A stretch of 64,000 nt of DNA from Caenimonas koreensis DSM 17982. Its GTDB lineage: Bacteria > Pseudomonadota > Gammaproteobacteria > Burkholderiales > Burkholderiaceae_C. Under the pieces are notes generated by a model, which was not told the DNA's origin, searched no databases, and worked only from the letters and a program-made list of their open reading frames with translations. Position 1 is the first letter of the stretch. Every line of letters begins with the position of its first letter. The position numbers were made by a program, and so were the translations under genes. Positions 28,301 through 36,012 of this stretch are shown here, piece after piece. The stretch is from positions 62,001 to 126,000 of the forward strand of contig NZ_WJBU01000006.1 in NCBI RefSeq assembly GCF_009646335.1. The letters run 5' to 3'.

Positions 28301-30673
28301 CTGGAGCATGTGTTGCCGCCGCTCGCTCGCGCCTACGAAGAAGCACAGGCCATTGGCGACCCTTCGTTTGCCTGCTACGTCCACCTCGTGCTGTTCACAG
28401 TGCTGGTGGAAATGGCCCCAACGATAGATGTCACCCTGGCCGAGCTGGATGAAGGAATTGCGTTGTGTCAGCGAACGGGCAATGTCCACGCAGCGGCGCT
28501 GCACATGCCATTGCGGCAAACGCTGCGCGCGCTCGGCGCACAAACACAGCCGGTGGGCAGCTTTGATGATGCGCAATTTGACTCTGCGGCGTTCCTGGCG
28601 CGAATGGGCAGGTTTCCCTTTATTGAGAATGCACAGAGCGAATGCCGCGCAATGTTCGCCCTGATCATGGGCGACGCAACCCAGTTCAGCTTGTGCGCTG
28701 ACCGCGGAATGGCACACCTGGGCAATCTGGGCGGCTACTACATGACTGTCTATGCGCATCTCTTCGTCGCGATCGCGCGAGCATGGGAAGTGCAGGCAGT
28801 ACCCGAGCGCGCAGACGCGCCATCATTGCTGGCGCAACTGCAGGCGTGCCTCGCGTGGCTGACCGACCGGGCGACTGACCAACCCCACAACTATTTGCAT
28901 CTGGTGCGGTTTGTCGAGGCAGAGAAGGCTTGGGCCGAAGGCAATCTGGCTCAGGCTGCCATGCGGTTTGATATGGCGATGGTCGAGGCGGCCAACCGCG
29001 ACAGGCCATGGCATCGAGCGGTCATTACGGAGCGTGCGGGCATGCTTCAGCTTGCCCACGGCCTCGCTCATGTGGGCAGAATGCTCCTGAGCGATGCGTG
29101 CGACCAGTACCAGTCGTGGGGAGCGACGTTGAAGGTCGCACAGTTGCGGCATGCCCATTCGTTTCTGCGCCCGCTGGCTCAGCCCGCACACCAGCACGCC
29201 GAGCGACCGGCAAGCCGCTCGCTCGGGGGCAGCAGCACCGTCTCGCCAGACGCGCTGGATCTCATGGGGGTGTTGAGGGCCTCGCAAGTATTGAGCTCCG
29301 AGACCAGTCTCGATCGGCTTGCCTTTCGCGTCACGGAAGTGCTCGCATCGCTCAGCGGCGCCACCAAAGTGCTGGTGCTGCTATGGGACGATGGCAAGTG
29401 GTGGATGCTTGCGCCCGGCTCGGGCGAATCGTCGATGCCGGTTGGGCAAGCTGGCGAACGGGGGCTGTTGCCACTGTCGGTGCTTGCGTATGTCGAGCGC
29501 ACAGGGCAGGCGCTGGTGGTCGACGACGCGCTTCTGGACGATCGGTTTGCACGTGACCCGTACTTTGCCAGTGTGCCGTTGTGCTCTGTGCTGGCGACCC
29601 CCATTGCCAGTCAGGGAACCACCCGCGCCATGCTCTTGCTAGAGAATCGCTACGGCCGCGCCGCATTCAATGCGCAACGGCTCGATGCGGTGATGCTGAT
29701 TGCAGGCCAGCTTGCTGTCTCGCTGGCCAATGCGCAACTCTATGAGGGTCTCGAGCAGCGCGTGGCCGCTCGCACGCGCGAGCTCGAACAGACGCAGGCG
29801 CAACTCATGACCACAGCCAGACGCGCGGGAATGGCAGAGATTGCCAATAACGTGCTCCACAACGTTGGCAATGTGCTCAACAGCGTCAACGTCTCGGCGA
29901 GCGTGATGAGGCGAACTGTTCGCGAGTCGCGCGCCGAAGGCTTGGCGCGAGCAGTTGAACTCATGAATGCGCACCAGCAAGACTTGCCGCAGTTCATGGG
30001 AAACGATCCGCGCGGCAAGGCGTTGTTGGGCTACCTCAATGGATTGGTGGATGCCTTGAAACAGGAGCAGAGCAACATGCTCAGCGACCTGGACAGGCTC
30101 GCGCGCAGTGTGGAACACATCACCTACGTCGTGTCCACCCAGCAGTCGCATGCGGGGCCGTCAAGCGTGCTGGAACAAGTCGCTCCACAGGAGTTGCTGG
30201 AAGAAGCGCTGCAATTGAGCGAGCAAATCCTGCAGCGCTATGGCACACACGTAGTTCGAAACTATGAGCCGATGCGGACACTGGCGCTGGACAAACAGCG
30301 CCTTCTGCAGATCCTGGTGAACCTGATCGGCAACGCGGCGCAGGCGATGGAGAGCATGCCGCTGGCTGATCGCGCACTCACACTGGCGCTATACGTTGTG
30401 ACTGACGAGGAAGGAGCGCGCCTGTATATCGCTGTCCAGGACCGGGGCGAAGGCATCGCGCAAGAAGACTTGCAGCGGATCTTCGCGCACGGTTTCACGA
30501 CGCGTAAAGACGGCCACGGCTTCGGCTTGCATAGCAGTGCGCTCGCCGCCAAGGAAATGGGTGGGCGTCTGACCGTCAAGAGCGAGGGCCCGGGACGGGG
30601 CGCGACGTTCACAGTTGAACTGGCCATGACAACGGGCGCACATCAGCCGCCCGGCAGCCTAGTCCAATCGTGA
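25364..30673 (+). CDS. Giant Ser/Thr-kinase-like/ATPase/GAF/histidine-kinase protein
   Basis: A 1769-residue paralogue of its upstream neighbour with a more complete N-terminal kinase-like domain (about residues 15-270). Its catalytic loop is IHCDINPSNIL (His126, Asp128) and the metal loop IDFDLAR; Asn replaces the usual Lys after HxD, and the DFG Gly is Asp. The ATPase has Walker A GAAGVGKS (325-332) and LVVDDLQWAS. TPR-like helices, a GAF domain (about 1296-1455) and a histidine kinase (NVLHNVGNVLNSVNVS with His1499, LVNLIGNAAQAME, DRGEGI, GHGFGLHS) follow. Such proteins are thought to integrate signals; no input or target can be named. The stop overlaps the convergent small membrane protein gene by 15 bases. 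Confidence 0.87.
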   Translation: MRGSTVPLPGHREESRVDVLHESATTRVVRQRDGLASIVLKEPLGVEAPRRLHHEKSILSRLASTSGVARLVAGPQPAGAVAVVDCDGVPLSQLLLAGPVACRTLLSMACPLAGTIAAMHLAGVIHCDINPSNILLSSTGEPVLIDFDLARLVDQDDDSEQPAGIVGTLAYLAPEQTGRTGRAVDQRADMYSFGATLYEMATGRPPFESNDTLQIVHDHLVREPQVPSQVNASVPAGLSAIILRLLAKTPEDRYQSAEGLLHDLQRLRVELDGPGDGLFELAQRDFPARLGAPAQTVGRDVELAVLRQALTEAGETSRRAVLIAGAAGVGKSALVNELRPEVAAAGGWFVYGKSDQYQTARMTAGAMTQALRALGRLLLAQPRQEAALQRQRIVERLGSNADLITRLLPEFELLLGSHPDVRQLDPRQAELQLHEATIDLLAAVVSHQKPLVLVVDDLQWASAQTLATFERLTGDTALRGLLLVGTYRAEELDASHPLTAVLGRLRQAAQPAREVALASLSPDAMTELAARMLRQKPESAREFADAVRELTGGNPFDTVEMINSLRRDGLLRLQEQGWSWDSEAIRRYVGRGNVVDLLAARIERLPRASRDILERMTCIGNEAAVDLLAVATGLSEDMVRHRLAAPLEDGLLVVEPAGAPDVMRFRHDRVQQAVRSAMGERHRKLLHLELARRLVQAPRREAAAALQYMECADTLVEPSEQRLVARLLYEVALKMAHMALYSQAECYLATAGVALASLGEPADIALRDAVDVQRHAALYCLGRLDESDPLYSAMLARATDPLDLVEPTCLQMRSVEMRGRAGDAMQLGLDLLRQLGVHAPAGYVDDTTAQQLGALNEWIAQDSQIDHSTRQQITDPRLLAIAKLLGRTIRSALVRFDTDAVVWSLLECKRLWSDHGPCPELVSCLGRMGGMLISLRKDYRAAYNISRHVMVVGAALGYQAQAVEARFVFSTYGGHWFEPLEHVLPPLARAYEEAQAIGDPSFACYVHLVLFTVLVEMAPTIDVTLAELDEGIALCQRTGNVHAAALHMPLRQTLRALGAQTQPVGSFDDAQFDSAAFLARMGRFPFIENAQSECRAMFALIMGDATQFSLCADRGMAHLGNLGGYYMTVYAHLFVAIARAWEVQAVPERADAPSLLAQLQACLAWLTDRATDQPHNYLHLVRFVEAEKAWAEGNLAQAAMRFDMAMVEAANRDRPWHRAVITERAGMLQLAHGLAHVGRMLLSDACDQYQSWGATLKVAQLRHAHSFLRPLAQPAHQHAERPASRSLGGSSTVSPDALDLMGVLRASQVLSSETSLDRLAFRVTEVLASLSGATKVLVLLWDDGKWWMLAPGSGESSMPVGQAGERGLLPLSVLAYVERTGQALVVDDALLDDRFARDPYFASVPLCSVLATPIASQGTTRAMLLLENRYGRAAFNAQRLDAVMLIAGQLAVSLANAQLYEGLEQRVAARTRELEQTQAQLMTTARRAGMAEIANNVLHNVGNVLNSVNVSASVMRRTVRESRAEGLARAVELMNAHQQDLPQFMGNDPRGKALLGYLNGLVDALKQEQSNMLSDLDRLARSVEHITYVVSTQQSHAGPSSVLEQVAPQELLEEALQLSEQILQRYGTHVVRNYEPMRTLALDKQRLLQILVNLIGNAAQAMESMPLADRALTLALYVVTDEEGARLYIAVQDRGEGIAQEDLQRIFAHGFTTRKDGHGFGLHSSALAAKEMGGRLTVKSEGPGRGATFTVELAMTTGAHQPPGSLVQS

Positions 30674-30973
30674 TGCACAGCGTCCAGCGGCCTTGTCTGC
30701 GCAGGAAGCTGCTGAGTAAAGAAAGCCCGACACAAGAAGTCCGCAGACCGGGCCAATCACCAGAAGCGCCGCGATCAGCCCCGTCAGGCTGCCGCAGGCG
30801 ACAAGCGCCAGACCTCCAGCGAAGCCTGTGAGGCTGCCGGCAAATGCCGCTGCATGGCCCCAGGTCATGAGCGAGTCCGCACGCGAGCGGGTACCGGGCT
30901 CCTGGAAGGCTGTATCAACAGTAAATTGGTCGTGGCGCATGGTCGATTCATCGTACGAATCGTGGTGGAACAT
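30659..30973 (-). CDS. Small membrane protein of unknown function
   Basis: A 104-residue reading frame with two adjacent hydrophobic segments (about residues 38-62 and 66-92) rich in Gly, Ala and Leu and a short basic tail. Codon use matches the neighbours, which supports it being real. A second in-frame ATG lies 11 codons in. I recognise no family. It is convergent with the giant kinase gene and divergent from the T3SS chaperone gene. It could be unrelated to secretion. Confidence 0.45.
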   Translation of the reverse strand: MFHHDSYDESTMRHDQFTVDTAFQEPGTRSRADSLMTWGHAAAFAGSLTGFAGGLALVACGSLTGLIAALLVIGPVCGLLVSGFLYSAASCADKAAGRCASRLD

Positions 30974-31027
30974 TCCATCAGACCAAGGTCTGCGTCCTGC
31001 CGTCTATTTGTCGTCATGGTGGGCTAT

Positions 31028-31055
31028 GGAACTTCAAAGAGCGGGGGGTTACTCA
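31028..31055 (+). promoter_or_regulatory. ECF-type promoter motif (chaperone/effector unit)
   Basis: GGAACT, a 15-base spacer and TTACTCA, ending 61 bases before the ATG of the CesT-like chaperone gene. The -35 GGAAC core is typical of ECF sigma promoters, and the spacing matches the other copies in the window exactly. Confidence 0.7.
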
Positions 31056-31116
31056 CTTTGCGAGTCACCGAGATTTGCGCAAGCAAACCAAGATCAACCC
31101 TACAGAGGCGAGCCCG

Positions 31117-31575
31117 ATGGACACCGACCAACTCCTGCAATCTCTTGGCCTTTCACTCGGTCTGGACAAACTGCGTTTCGACGCAAATGGATGTGCGTGC
31201 CTTGCGGTTGACGGGGCGCCGGCGCTGAACTTCGAGCGCGATGCTTCCGGGGGCATTCACCTGTATAGCGTGCTCGCTCCGGTGCCGCCAGACGAGCGCG
31301 AAGCTGTCTATACGCAACTGTTGCAAGGTAACCTGTTCGGGACGTTGACAGCAGGTGCCACGCTTGCCATCGATGAGCTGCATGCAGAGATCGTCCTGTG
31401 TCGCAACGTTGTCGCCGAGTCGCAGACCGCGTCGTCCTTCGAGTCGCTGGTGGAGGCGTTCGTGGCTGCCGCAGAAGACTGGCAGTCCCGCCTGGGCAAG
31501 GCGCCGGTCCAGTCGTCCAGGCAGAACACCCCCATGGCGCCGCGGCTGCTAGACCCGTTCATGCTTCGCGGCTGA
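31117..31575 (+). CDS. CesT-family type III secretion chaperone
   Basis: A 152-residue acidic protein with the class I (CesT/SycE-like) chaperone pattern: an N-terminal helix (LLQSLGLSLGLDKLRF), a strand-rich centre (ACLAVDGAPALNFERD), the turn VPPDEREAVYTQLLQGNLFG and a C-terminal helix (SLVEAFVAAAEDWQSRL). Such chaperones hold a secreted effector or translocator unfolded in the cytoplasm and guide it to the ATPase. Start ATG 31117 has GAGG upstream. The next gene, 26 bases away, is the most likely client. Confidence 0.75.
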   Translation: MDTDQLLQSLGLSLGLDKLRFDANGCACLAVDGAPALNFERDASGGIHLYSVLAPVPPDEREAVYTQLLQGNLFGTLTAGATLAIDELHAEIVLCRNVVAESQTASSFESLVEAFVAAAEDWQSRLGKAPVQSSRQNTPMAPRLLDPFMLRG

Positions 31576-31601
31576 GTGGCAACTACAGAAAGGCGCCGAC
31601 C

Positions 31602-32375
31602 ATGGCTCGCATCCGCAGTGAGCGACCGACCCCGCCCGCAAGCAACGCGGCTCTGCAAGACTGGCGCCGCGAAGGAAAGATCAACAAGGCACAAGTGGTG
31701 CCAGTCAAAGGAGTTCGAGCGCGGCCAGTGCGTGATTCACTCCTCGATCGCGCCAGGGACCTCGCCAGCCGTGCATTTCAGGTGATCCTGCCGCGCAACA
31801 GGCGAGTGGGTGATGATGCGTCCGTCATGGACGTCGGCCAGCTCGTGGATGAAGCGAGTGCAGCGTTGCGGGAGAAGGACTGGGCGGCTGCTCCCCTCGT
31901 AGCTCTCTACAACAGGTCCACGGCGACAGTTAACCAGTCGGTCTTCGCGAGGATGAATCCCGACCAGCTGGTCACGTTGCGCAATGAACTCGAAGCCGTG
32001 GTGCTCTCTGACATGCAGGTCCCTGACAGCGTCCATGCCATTCTTGTCATAGCACGGCGCTGCGTGAGCGATCGAATTGCGCTTGTGCGCGAGAGCTTTT
32101 TGTCTGCGTGCCACAAAGTCATGCTTGCAGCGGGTGATCCACAAGGCAAGCCCGGTGAACTGGCAGATTCGGTCATTGCTGCTTCACGTCACTTTGAAAA
32201 TCTGGACAGGTATGGCGGTCTCGCAGGTCAATACCAGGAGCTGATCGAGCAGTACCGCATGAGTCTGTACGGCCTGCTTGACCACGTGAAGCCTCCGCTG
32301 CTCGAACCCCGCCTGCAGCGAGACCTTGAACCTGCTTTGCGCACATTGCGCATTGCGCCAAAGACCGATGTATAG
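31602..32375 (+). CDS. Unknown protein, candidate T3SS effector
   Basis: A 257-residue protein of no recognised family. The first 60 residues are rich in Arg, Pro, Ser and Ala and look disordered, as in type III secretion signals. The rest looks mainly alpha-helical with no membrane segment or signal peptide. It directly follows a CesT-family chaperone gene under an ECF-type promoter motif, the usual chaperone-effector layout. Effector status is inferred from position only. ATG 31602 was chosen; the longer in-frame frame overlaps the chaperone gene. Confidence 0.6.
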   Translation: MARIRSERPTPPASNAALQDWRREGKINKAQVVPVKGVRARPVRDSLLDRARDLASRAFQVILPRNRRVGDDASVMDVGQLVDEASAALREKDWAAAPLVALYNRSTATVNQSVFARMNPDQLVTLRNELEAVVLSDMQVPDSVHAILVIARRCVSDRIALVRESFLSACHKVMLAAGDPQGKPGELADSVIAASRHFENLDRYGGLAGQYQELIEQYRMSLYGLLDHVKPPLLEPRLQRDLEPALRTLRIAPKTDV

Positions 32376-32376
32376 G

Positions 32377-32404
32377 TGAACTGTCGGAGCCTGCGTGTTA
32401 CCAA
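32377..32404 (+). promoter_or_regulatory. Weak ECF-type promoter motif, possibly leaderless
   Basis: TGAACT, 15 bases, TTACCAA. The -35 has one mismatch to GGAACT and the -10 differs at two positions from TTACTCA. It ends 6 bases before the ATG of the binding-protein gene, so the transcript would start at or near the start codon. It may be chance. Confidence 0.3.
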
Positions 32405-32410
32405 TTGGAC

Positions 32411-33676
32411 ATGACGAACACGCACACCAACTCACTGCGCTCTGTCTTGCTGCAGGGCCTTCGATTCAACCGCTATATCGCGCACGCGGCTGTTGCGCTA
32501 CTGTTCTGCACCGCCGCTCTGGCGCAACAGGCCGTGACCACGCTGCCGCCGCCTCCCGCACTCAAGCTCGGACTGATCGGTCCGATGACGGGCGGCTCTG
32601 CCGACTTTGGCGAAACCATGCGCAATGGCGTCGAGCTGGCGCTCGACGAAATCAACGCGGTGGGCGGCTATCTTGGACGCCGCATCGAGTTGGTCATCAA
32701 GGACGACAAGGCCGATCCTGCGGTCGGCAAGAAAATGAGCGAAGAACTCGTCAATGGCGACAAGGTGTTCGCAACTATCGGGTTTTGCAACACAGGAGTC
32801 GCAATAGCCTCCATCCCGATTTTCCAGGCTGCGAAGAGTCCGCTGCTGGTGCCGTGTGCAGCGGGCTCGCCAGTGACCAAAGTCGTACCACCGGCTGAGA
32901 GCTATGTGTTTCGAGTCTCCCCTAGCGAAGAGATCAAGGCGCCATTTCTTGTGGGTCAGATTCTCGAGCGCGGCTTGACCAAGGTCGCGATCTTTGCTGA
33001 CGAAACGCCTTACGGGCAGTCAGGGCAGGCAGATGTCGAACGAGCATTGAGTGCACGCGGAATCAAGCCTGTGTACACCGCAAAATTCCCGTTGGGTGTG
33101 CAGTCGTTGGTCCCGCAGATGGAACAGGCGAGAGCTGCAGGCGCTAACGTGATCGTTGCGTACACAGTCGGTCCCGAAAATGCCGTCATCGCCAAGAGCC
33201 GTGCCGCCGCCAAATGGCAGGTGCCGATCGCCGGGCCGTGGACGCTCTCTTTCCCCAATTTCCTGAAAGCGGCCGGCCCAGACGCAGAAGGCACGCTGAT
33301 GGTCCAGACCTTCATCGCGCAACCCACGAACGAGCGGCGTGCGGCTTTCCTCGCAGCGTACCGGCGCAAGTTTGGCTCCCGTCTGCCCGTGCCGATGGCG
33401 GGCGCGCAGGCCTATGACGCCACCTACTTGCTGGTGTTCGCCTTGTTCAGCATCAAGAACGGCAACCTCGATGGCCCTTCGATCAAGGCGTCGCTGGAGA
33501 ACCAGCAGCGAGTCTTCTACGGCGTGGTGTCCACCTACGACAAGCCATTCTCCGTCCAGAGCAAGGACGCTGTGACGCCCAACATGCTGGTGATGGGCCA
33601 GGTGAAGGGGGGTGTCGTCGTATTTGCCAATCCTGAGGACGCCAGGCGCAGCCTGTTTGTGCAACGCAAGCAGTAG
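32411..33676 (+). CDS. Periplasmic ligand-binding protein, branched-chain amino acid type
   Basis: A 421-residue secreted protein with a signal peptide ending near ALAQQ (about residue 40). The mature part fits the Leu/Ile/Val-binding (Peripla_BP_6) family: LGLIGPMTGGSADFG at the start, NGVELALDEINAVGG, and later GAQAYDATYLLVFALF. These bind amino acids, amides or related solutes for ABC importers or sensors. No permease or ATPase gene is nearby, so it is a solitary binding protein inside the T3SS region. It may feed a distant transporter or report host metabolites. ATG 32411 was chosen over the TTG at 32405. Confidence 0.85.
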   Translation: MTNTHTNSLRSVLLQGLRFNRYIAHAAVALLFCTAALAQQAVTTLPPPPALKLGLIGPMTGGSADFGETMRNGVELALDEINAVGGYLGRRIELVIKDDKADPAVGKKMSEELVNGDKVFATIGFCNTGVAIASIPIFQAAKSPLLVPCAAGSPVTKVVPPAESYVFRVSPSEEIKAPFLVGQILERGLTKVAIFADETPYGQSGQADVERALSARGIKPVYTAKFPLGVQSLVPQMEQARAAGANVIVAYTVGPENAVIAKSRAAAKWQVPIAGPWTLSFPNFLKAAGPDAEGTLMVQTFIAQPTNERRAAFLAAYRRKFGSRLPVPMAGAQAYDATYLLVFALFSIKNGNLDGPSIKASLENQQRVFYGVVSTYDKPFSVQSKDAVTPNMLVMGQVKGGVVVFANPEDARRSLFVQRKQ

Positions 33677-33685
33677 CGGCCAGTT

Positions 33686-33713
33686 GGAACCGTATCGCCG
33701 CTGCGGTTACATA
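33686..33713 (+). promoter_or_regulatory. ECF-type promoter motif (LcrH-type chaperone unit)
   Basis: GGAACC, a 15-base spacer and TTACATA, ending 53 bases before the ATG of the chaperone gene at 33767. Confidence 0.7.
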
Positions 33714-33766
33714 CATTCGTAGGCGTCCGGAAGGGGTGCCATGGTGTGAGACCAATTGGAGCTGCA

Positions 33767-34231
33767 ATGATCGAATCCATTGACACGGCGCCCGCAGTCG
33801 AAGTGCTGCAGCGCATTTTTGTCGAGGACGCCCTAGCCGAGATCGATCAGGTCCCGCAGGAGCAACTGGAGGCCGTGTACGCCGAAGTATGGGAACGCGT
33901 CGTGCGGCAGGACTTCGCTGGCGCATTGGGGCCACTGCTTTTTCTTGTCGTGCATGACCCCTATGAGTTTCGCTTCCAGTTCAGCTATGGGCTCTGCCTG
34001 CAGCAAGAGGGCCGCGTTGCTGACGCAGCGCGGCACTACGGCCTGGCCTGGATGCTCGATCCGAGCGACCCCGCGTGCGCGTATCGTCTTGGCGAATGCC
34101 ATGCGGCACTCGGCGACAGGGATGCCGCCGCCGAGGCCTTTGAGACAGCGATTGCATTGTGCGCGGCACCTCGCCTCAATGCAGACGTGCGCCTGGCTGC
34201 AGAAGGCGCTTTGCAAAAACTTCGCGCCTGA
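33767..34231 (+). CDS. LcrH/SycD-like TPR chaperone
   Basis: A 154-residue protein with three tetratricopeptide repeats (about residues 40-145), including FSYGLCLQQEGRVADAARHY and YRLGECHAALGDRDAAAEAF. This is the class II T3SS chaperone fold (SycD/LcrH, IpgC) that binds hydrophobic translocators in the cytoplasm. It is the third LcrH-type protein here and the one away from the translocator genes, so its client may be different. ATG 33767 has GGAG upstream and was preferred over GTG 33746. The small gene at 34242 follows after 10 bases. Confidence 0.72.
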   Translation: MIESIDTAPAVEVLQRIFVEDALAEIDQVPQEQLEAVYAEVWERVVRQDFAGALGPLLFLVVHDPYEFRFQFSYGLCLQQEGRVADAARHYGLAWMLDPSDPACAYRLGECHAALGDRDAAAEAFETAIALCAAPRLNADVRLAAEGALQKLRA

Positions 34232-34241
34232 GGAAATCACC

Positions 34242-34574
34242 ATGAGCCGCATCTCTCCCCCCACGTTCCAGAAGCTGTCGCTCACCGCAGCAGTCAAGGC
34301 CAATGAACCTGTGGATATGGCGACCAAGGCGGACGCATTCGCCGCGGTAACGCTGACGCCTCCACCGATGCCTGGTTCACCCCGCCCGAATATGACCCGC
34401 GAAGAGCGCGCAAGCCGCGCCATGCAGGCCATGAAGGCCAAGCTGCTTACGGCGCTCGCCTGCGGCGTCGATCCGCTTCAAATGCGCTTCTGGAGCGACC
34501 CGCTCGGCACGCGCGCGAAATCCGCCCGTGAGGCGATGCTGGCCACTGCTGCCTGGGACGACGGCGCGCGCTAG
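34242..34574 (+). CDS. Unknown small protein beside TPR chaperone
   Basis: A 110-residue protein of no recognised family. The first half is Ser/Thr/Pro-rich (ends LTPPPMPGSPRPN) and probably disordered; the second half has a basic-amphipathic helix (REERASRAMQAMKAKLLTAL). GAGG precedes the ATG. It shares a transcript with the LcrH-like chaperone under an ECF-type motif, so it may be a small secreted substrate or a regulator. Nothing further can be said. Confidence 0.55.
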   Translation: MSRISPPTFQKLSLTAAVKANEPVDMATKADAFAAVTLTPPPMPGSPRPNMTREERASRAMQAMKAKLLTALACGVDPLQMRFWSDPLGTRAKSAREAMLATAAWDDGAR

Positions 34575-34705
34575 GTTCGCCCAGTTAGGGCGACACACAT
34601 AGACCATCGTCTGATTCGCACGACGCGCTTTCTCCGTATTGTTGTCCCCAAGGGAGCAACACACGACGGACATTGTCACGTCGTACCGACAAGTCGGGGA
34701 TCACC

Positions 34706-35482
34706 ATGTTGTTCATGAAAGACGTCGCTCACGACACAGAGCCCAGAGTGCCGGTGCAGGCCAGACTCACTGCCCTGATTGCAGACGAACATCATCTGGT
34801 CCGCGGCGGGTTGAAACTCTGCCTCAAGGCAATCGAACAGAACGTCACCGTGCTCGAAGCCGAGACGATCGATTCTGCAGTCGAAACATTCAAGACCCAT
34901 CCCGAAATCGATCTGGTGCTTCTCGACCTGAGCATGGCGGGCTCGTCAGATACCACTGCGCTGGAGCGCTTCACAAAGAGCTGCCCGAGGGCGTGCATCG
35001 TCGCCATCTCCTCTGTGGCCGATATGAAGACAGTGCAGACCGTTCTGGCCAAGGGCGTTCGCGGGTTCATCCCCAAGCTGGCAGGGCGCACTGCCTTCAT
35101 CAACGCACTTCGGCTCGTCCTGGACGGTGGGATCTACATTCCCCCCGAGGCGTTTGCAGCGCCCCAGGCCAGCACAGCCGCGGCAACCGTTGCCACAGCG
35201 GCTGCGCCAGAGACCCCTGCCGTCAGCCGCGCTGAGGCGTTGCGCGGCGCAAGGCTCACGGCCCGCCAGATCGACGTCCTGGCCCAGTTGCTGGACGGCA
35301 AGCCCAACAAGCAGATCTGCCGTGAGCTCAACCTTGCCATGGGCACGGTCAAGTGCCACGTTGGCGCGATTCTCGGGGCGCTTGAAGTCAACAGCCGCGC
35401 CGAGGCCATTGCAGCCGCCAACAAGCGCGGCTGGCGCGAATGGCTCACGCCTTCGCCTGCCCACAGCCGTCACGTCGCTTAA
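34706..35482 (+). CDS. LuxR-family response regulator in the T3SS locus
   Basis: A 258-residue regulator. The receiver has IADEHHLVRGGLKLCL, phospho-acceptor Asp74 (LVLLDLSMAG) and Lys in FIPKLAG. An Ala/Pro/Thr-rich linker of about 30 residues (152-180) leads to a GerE helix-turn-helix (LTARQIDVLAQLLDGKPNKQIC, GTVKCHVGAILGALEVNS). ATG 34706 with GGGGA upstream was preferred over the longer frame. No kinase is adjacent, so it may answer to one of the kinases at 17-30 kb. It is convergent with sctF across a terminator. Confidence 0.87.
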   Translation: MLFMKDVAHDTEPRVPVQARLTALIADEHHLVRGGLKLCLKAIEQNVTVLEAETIDSAVETFKTHPEIDLVLLDLSMAGSSDTTALERFTKSCPRACIVAISSVADMKTVQTVLAKGVRGFIPKLAGRTAFINALRLVLDGGIYIPPEAFAAPQASTAAATVATAAAPETPAVSRAEALRGARLTARQIDVLAQLLDGKPNKQICRELNLAMGTVKCHVGAILGALEVNSRAEAIAAANKRGWREWLTPSPAHSRHVA

Positions 35483-35608
35483 GCGAAGCCGGCCCTCAAT
35501 CAATTTCCCTGGTAGGCCTTCGGCGCCGCCATTGCGGCGAATAGGGCATGCGCGCCTGCGACTTGGCGTGCCTGCGTTGTCGCGAGAAGAGTTGCTCCAA
35601 TGAGAAAA

Positions 35609-35648
35609 GCCGCATTGCTGCGCGTGGGCACACGCGCAGCAATGCGGC
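35609..35648 (-). terminator. Intrinsic terminator of the sctF operon
   Basis: A perfect 18-base inverted repeat (35609-35626 and 35631-35648) with a 4-base loop. Read leftward, the stem is followed by TTTTCTCA, giving a GC-rich hairpin plus U-run 21 bases after the sctF stop. It may also block read-through from the convergent regulator gene, but the rightward side lacks a T-run. Confidence 0.85.
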
Positions 35649-35669
35649 AAAGGACCGACGGGCGGAAGG

Positions 35670-35894
35670 TCAGAACTTCTGAACGACACCTTTCAGTGTG
35701 TCCGAGCGCTCCTTCATGCAGCCACTGAAGCTCGCGGTGATCGTGCTGTTGATGGCAAGCAGGCCCTGAAACTTCAGCAGGTCAGCGGCCGTTGAATCCG
35801 GCCCAAGGCCCGCCATCGCAGCGTCGAGATCGGTTTCGGTCGGCGTGATAACGCCATCGCCGGTTGTGGAAATGCCATTGAGAGTGAAAGCCAT
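35670..35894 (-). CDS. sctF: T3SS needle subunit
   Basis: A 74-residue protein of the YscF/PscF/MxiH class, which polymerises into the extracellular needle. The C-terminal half carries the family signature: INSTITASFSGCMKERSDT followed by LKGVVQKF compares with the NSTIVRSMKDLMQGILQKF end of YscF as I recall it. It is unusual in having a Cys near residue 58. A strong AAGGAG lies 7 bases before the ATG. It has its own ECF-type motif upstream and a terminator downstream, suiting a highly expressed subunit. Confidence 0.82.
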   Translation of the reverse strand: MAFTLNGISTTGDGVITPTETDLDAAMAGLGPDSTAADLLKFQGLLAINSTITASFSGCMKERSDTLKGVVQKF

Positions 35895-35984
35895 GATATT
35901 TCTCCTTGAAAATTAAGGCTTCGAACCGGGCGCGCCCTTCGCGTCCAATTGGGTAGGCGCTTGAAATATTCCTGCGCCTGAAAC

Positions 35985-36012
35985 TGAGTAACGTCGCATC
36001 ACAACTAGTTCC
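35985..36012 (-). promoter_or_regulatory. ECF-type promoter motif for sctF
   Basis: On the minus strand: GGAACT, 15 bases, TTACTCA, ending 90 bases before the sctF ATG. It overlaps the last codons of the yscE-like gene. The needle gene can therefore be transcribed apart from the upstream operon. Confidence 0.72.
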
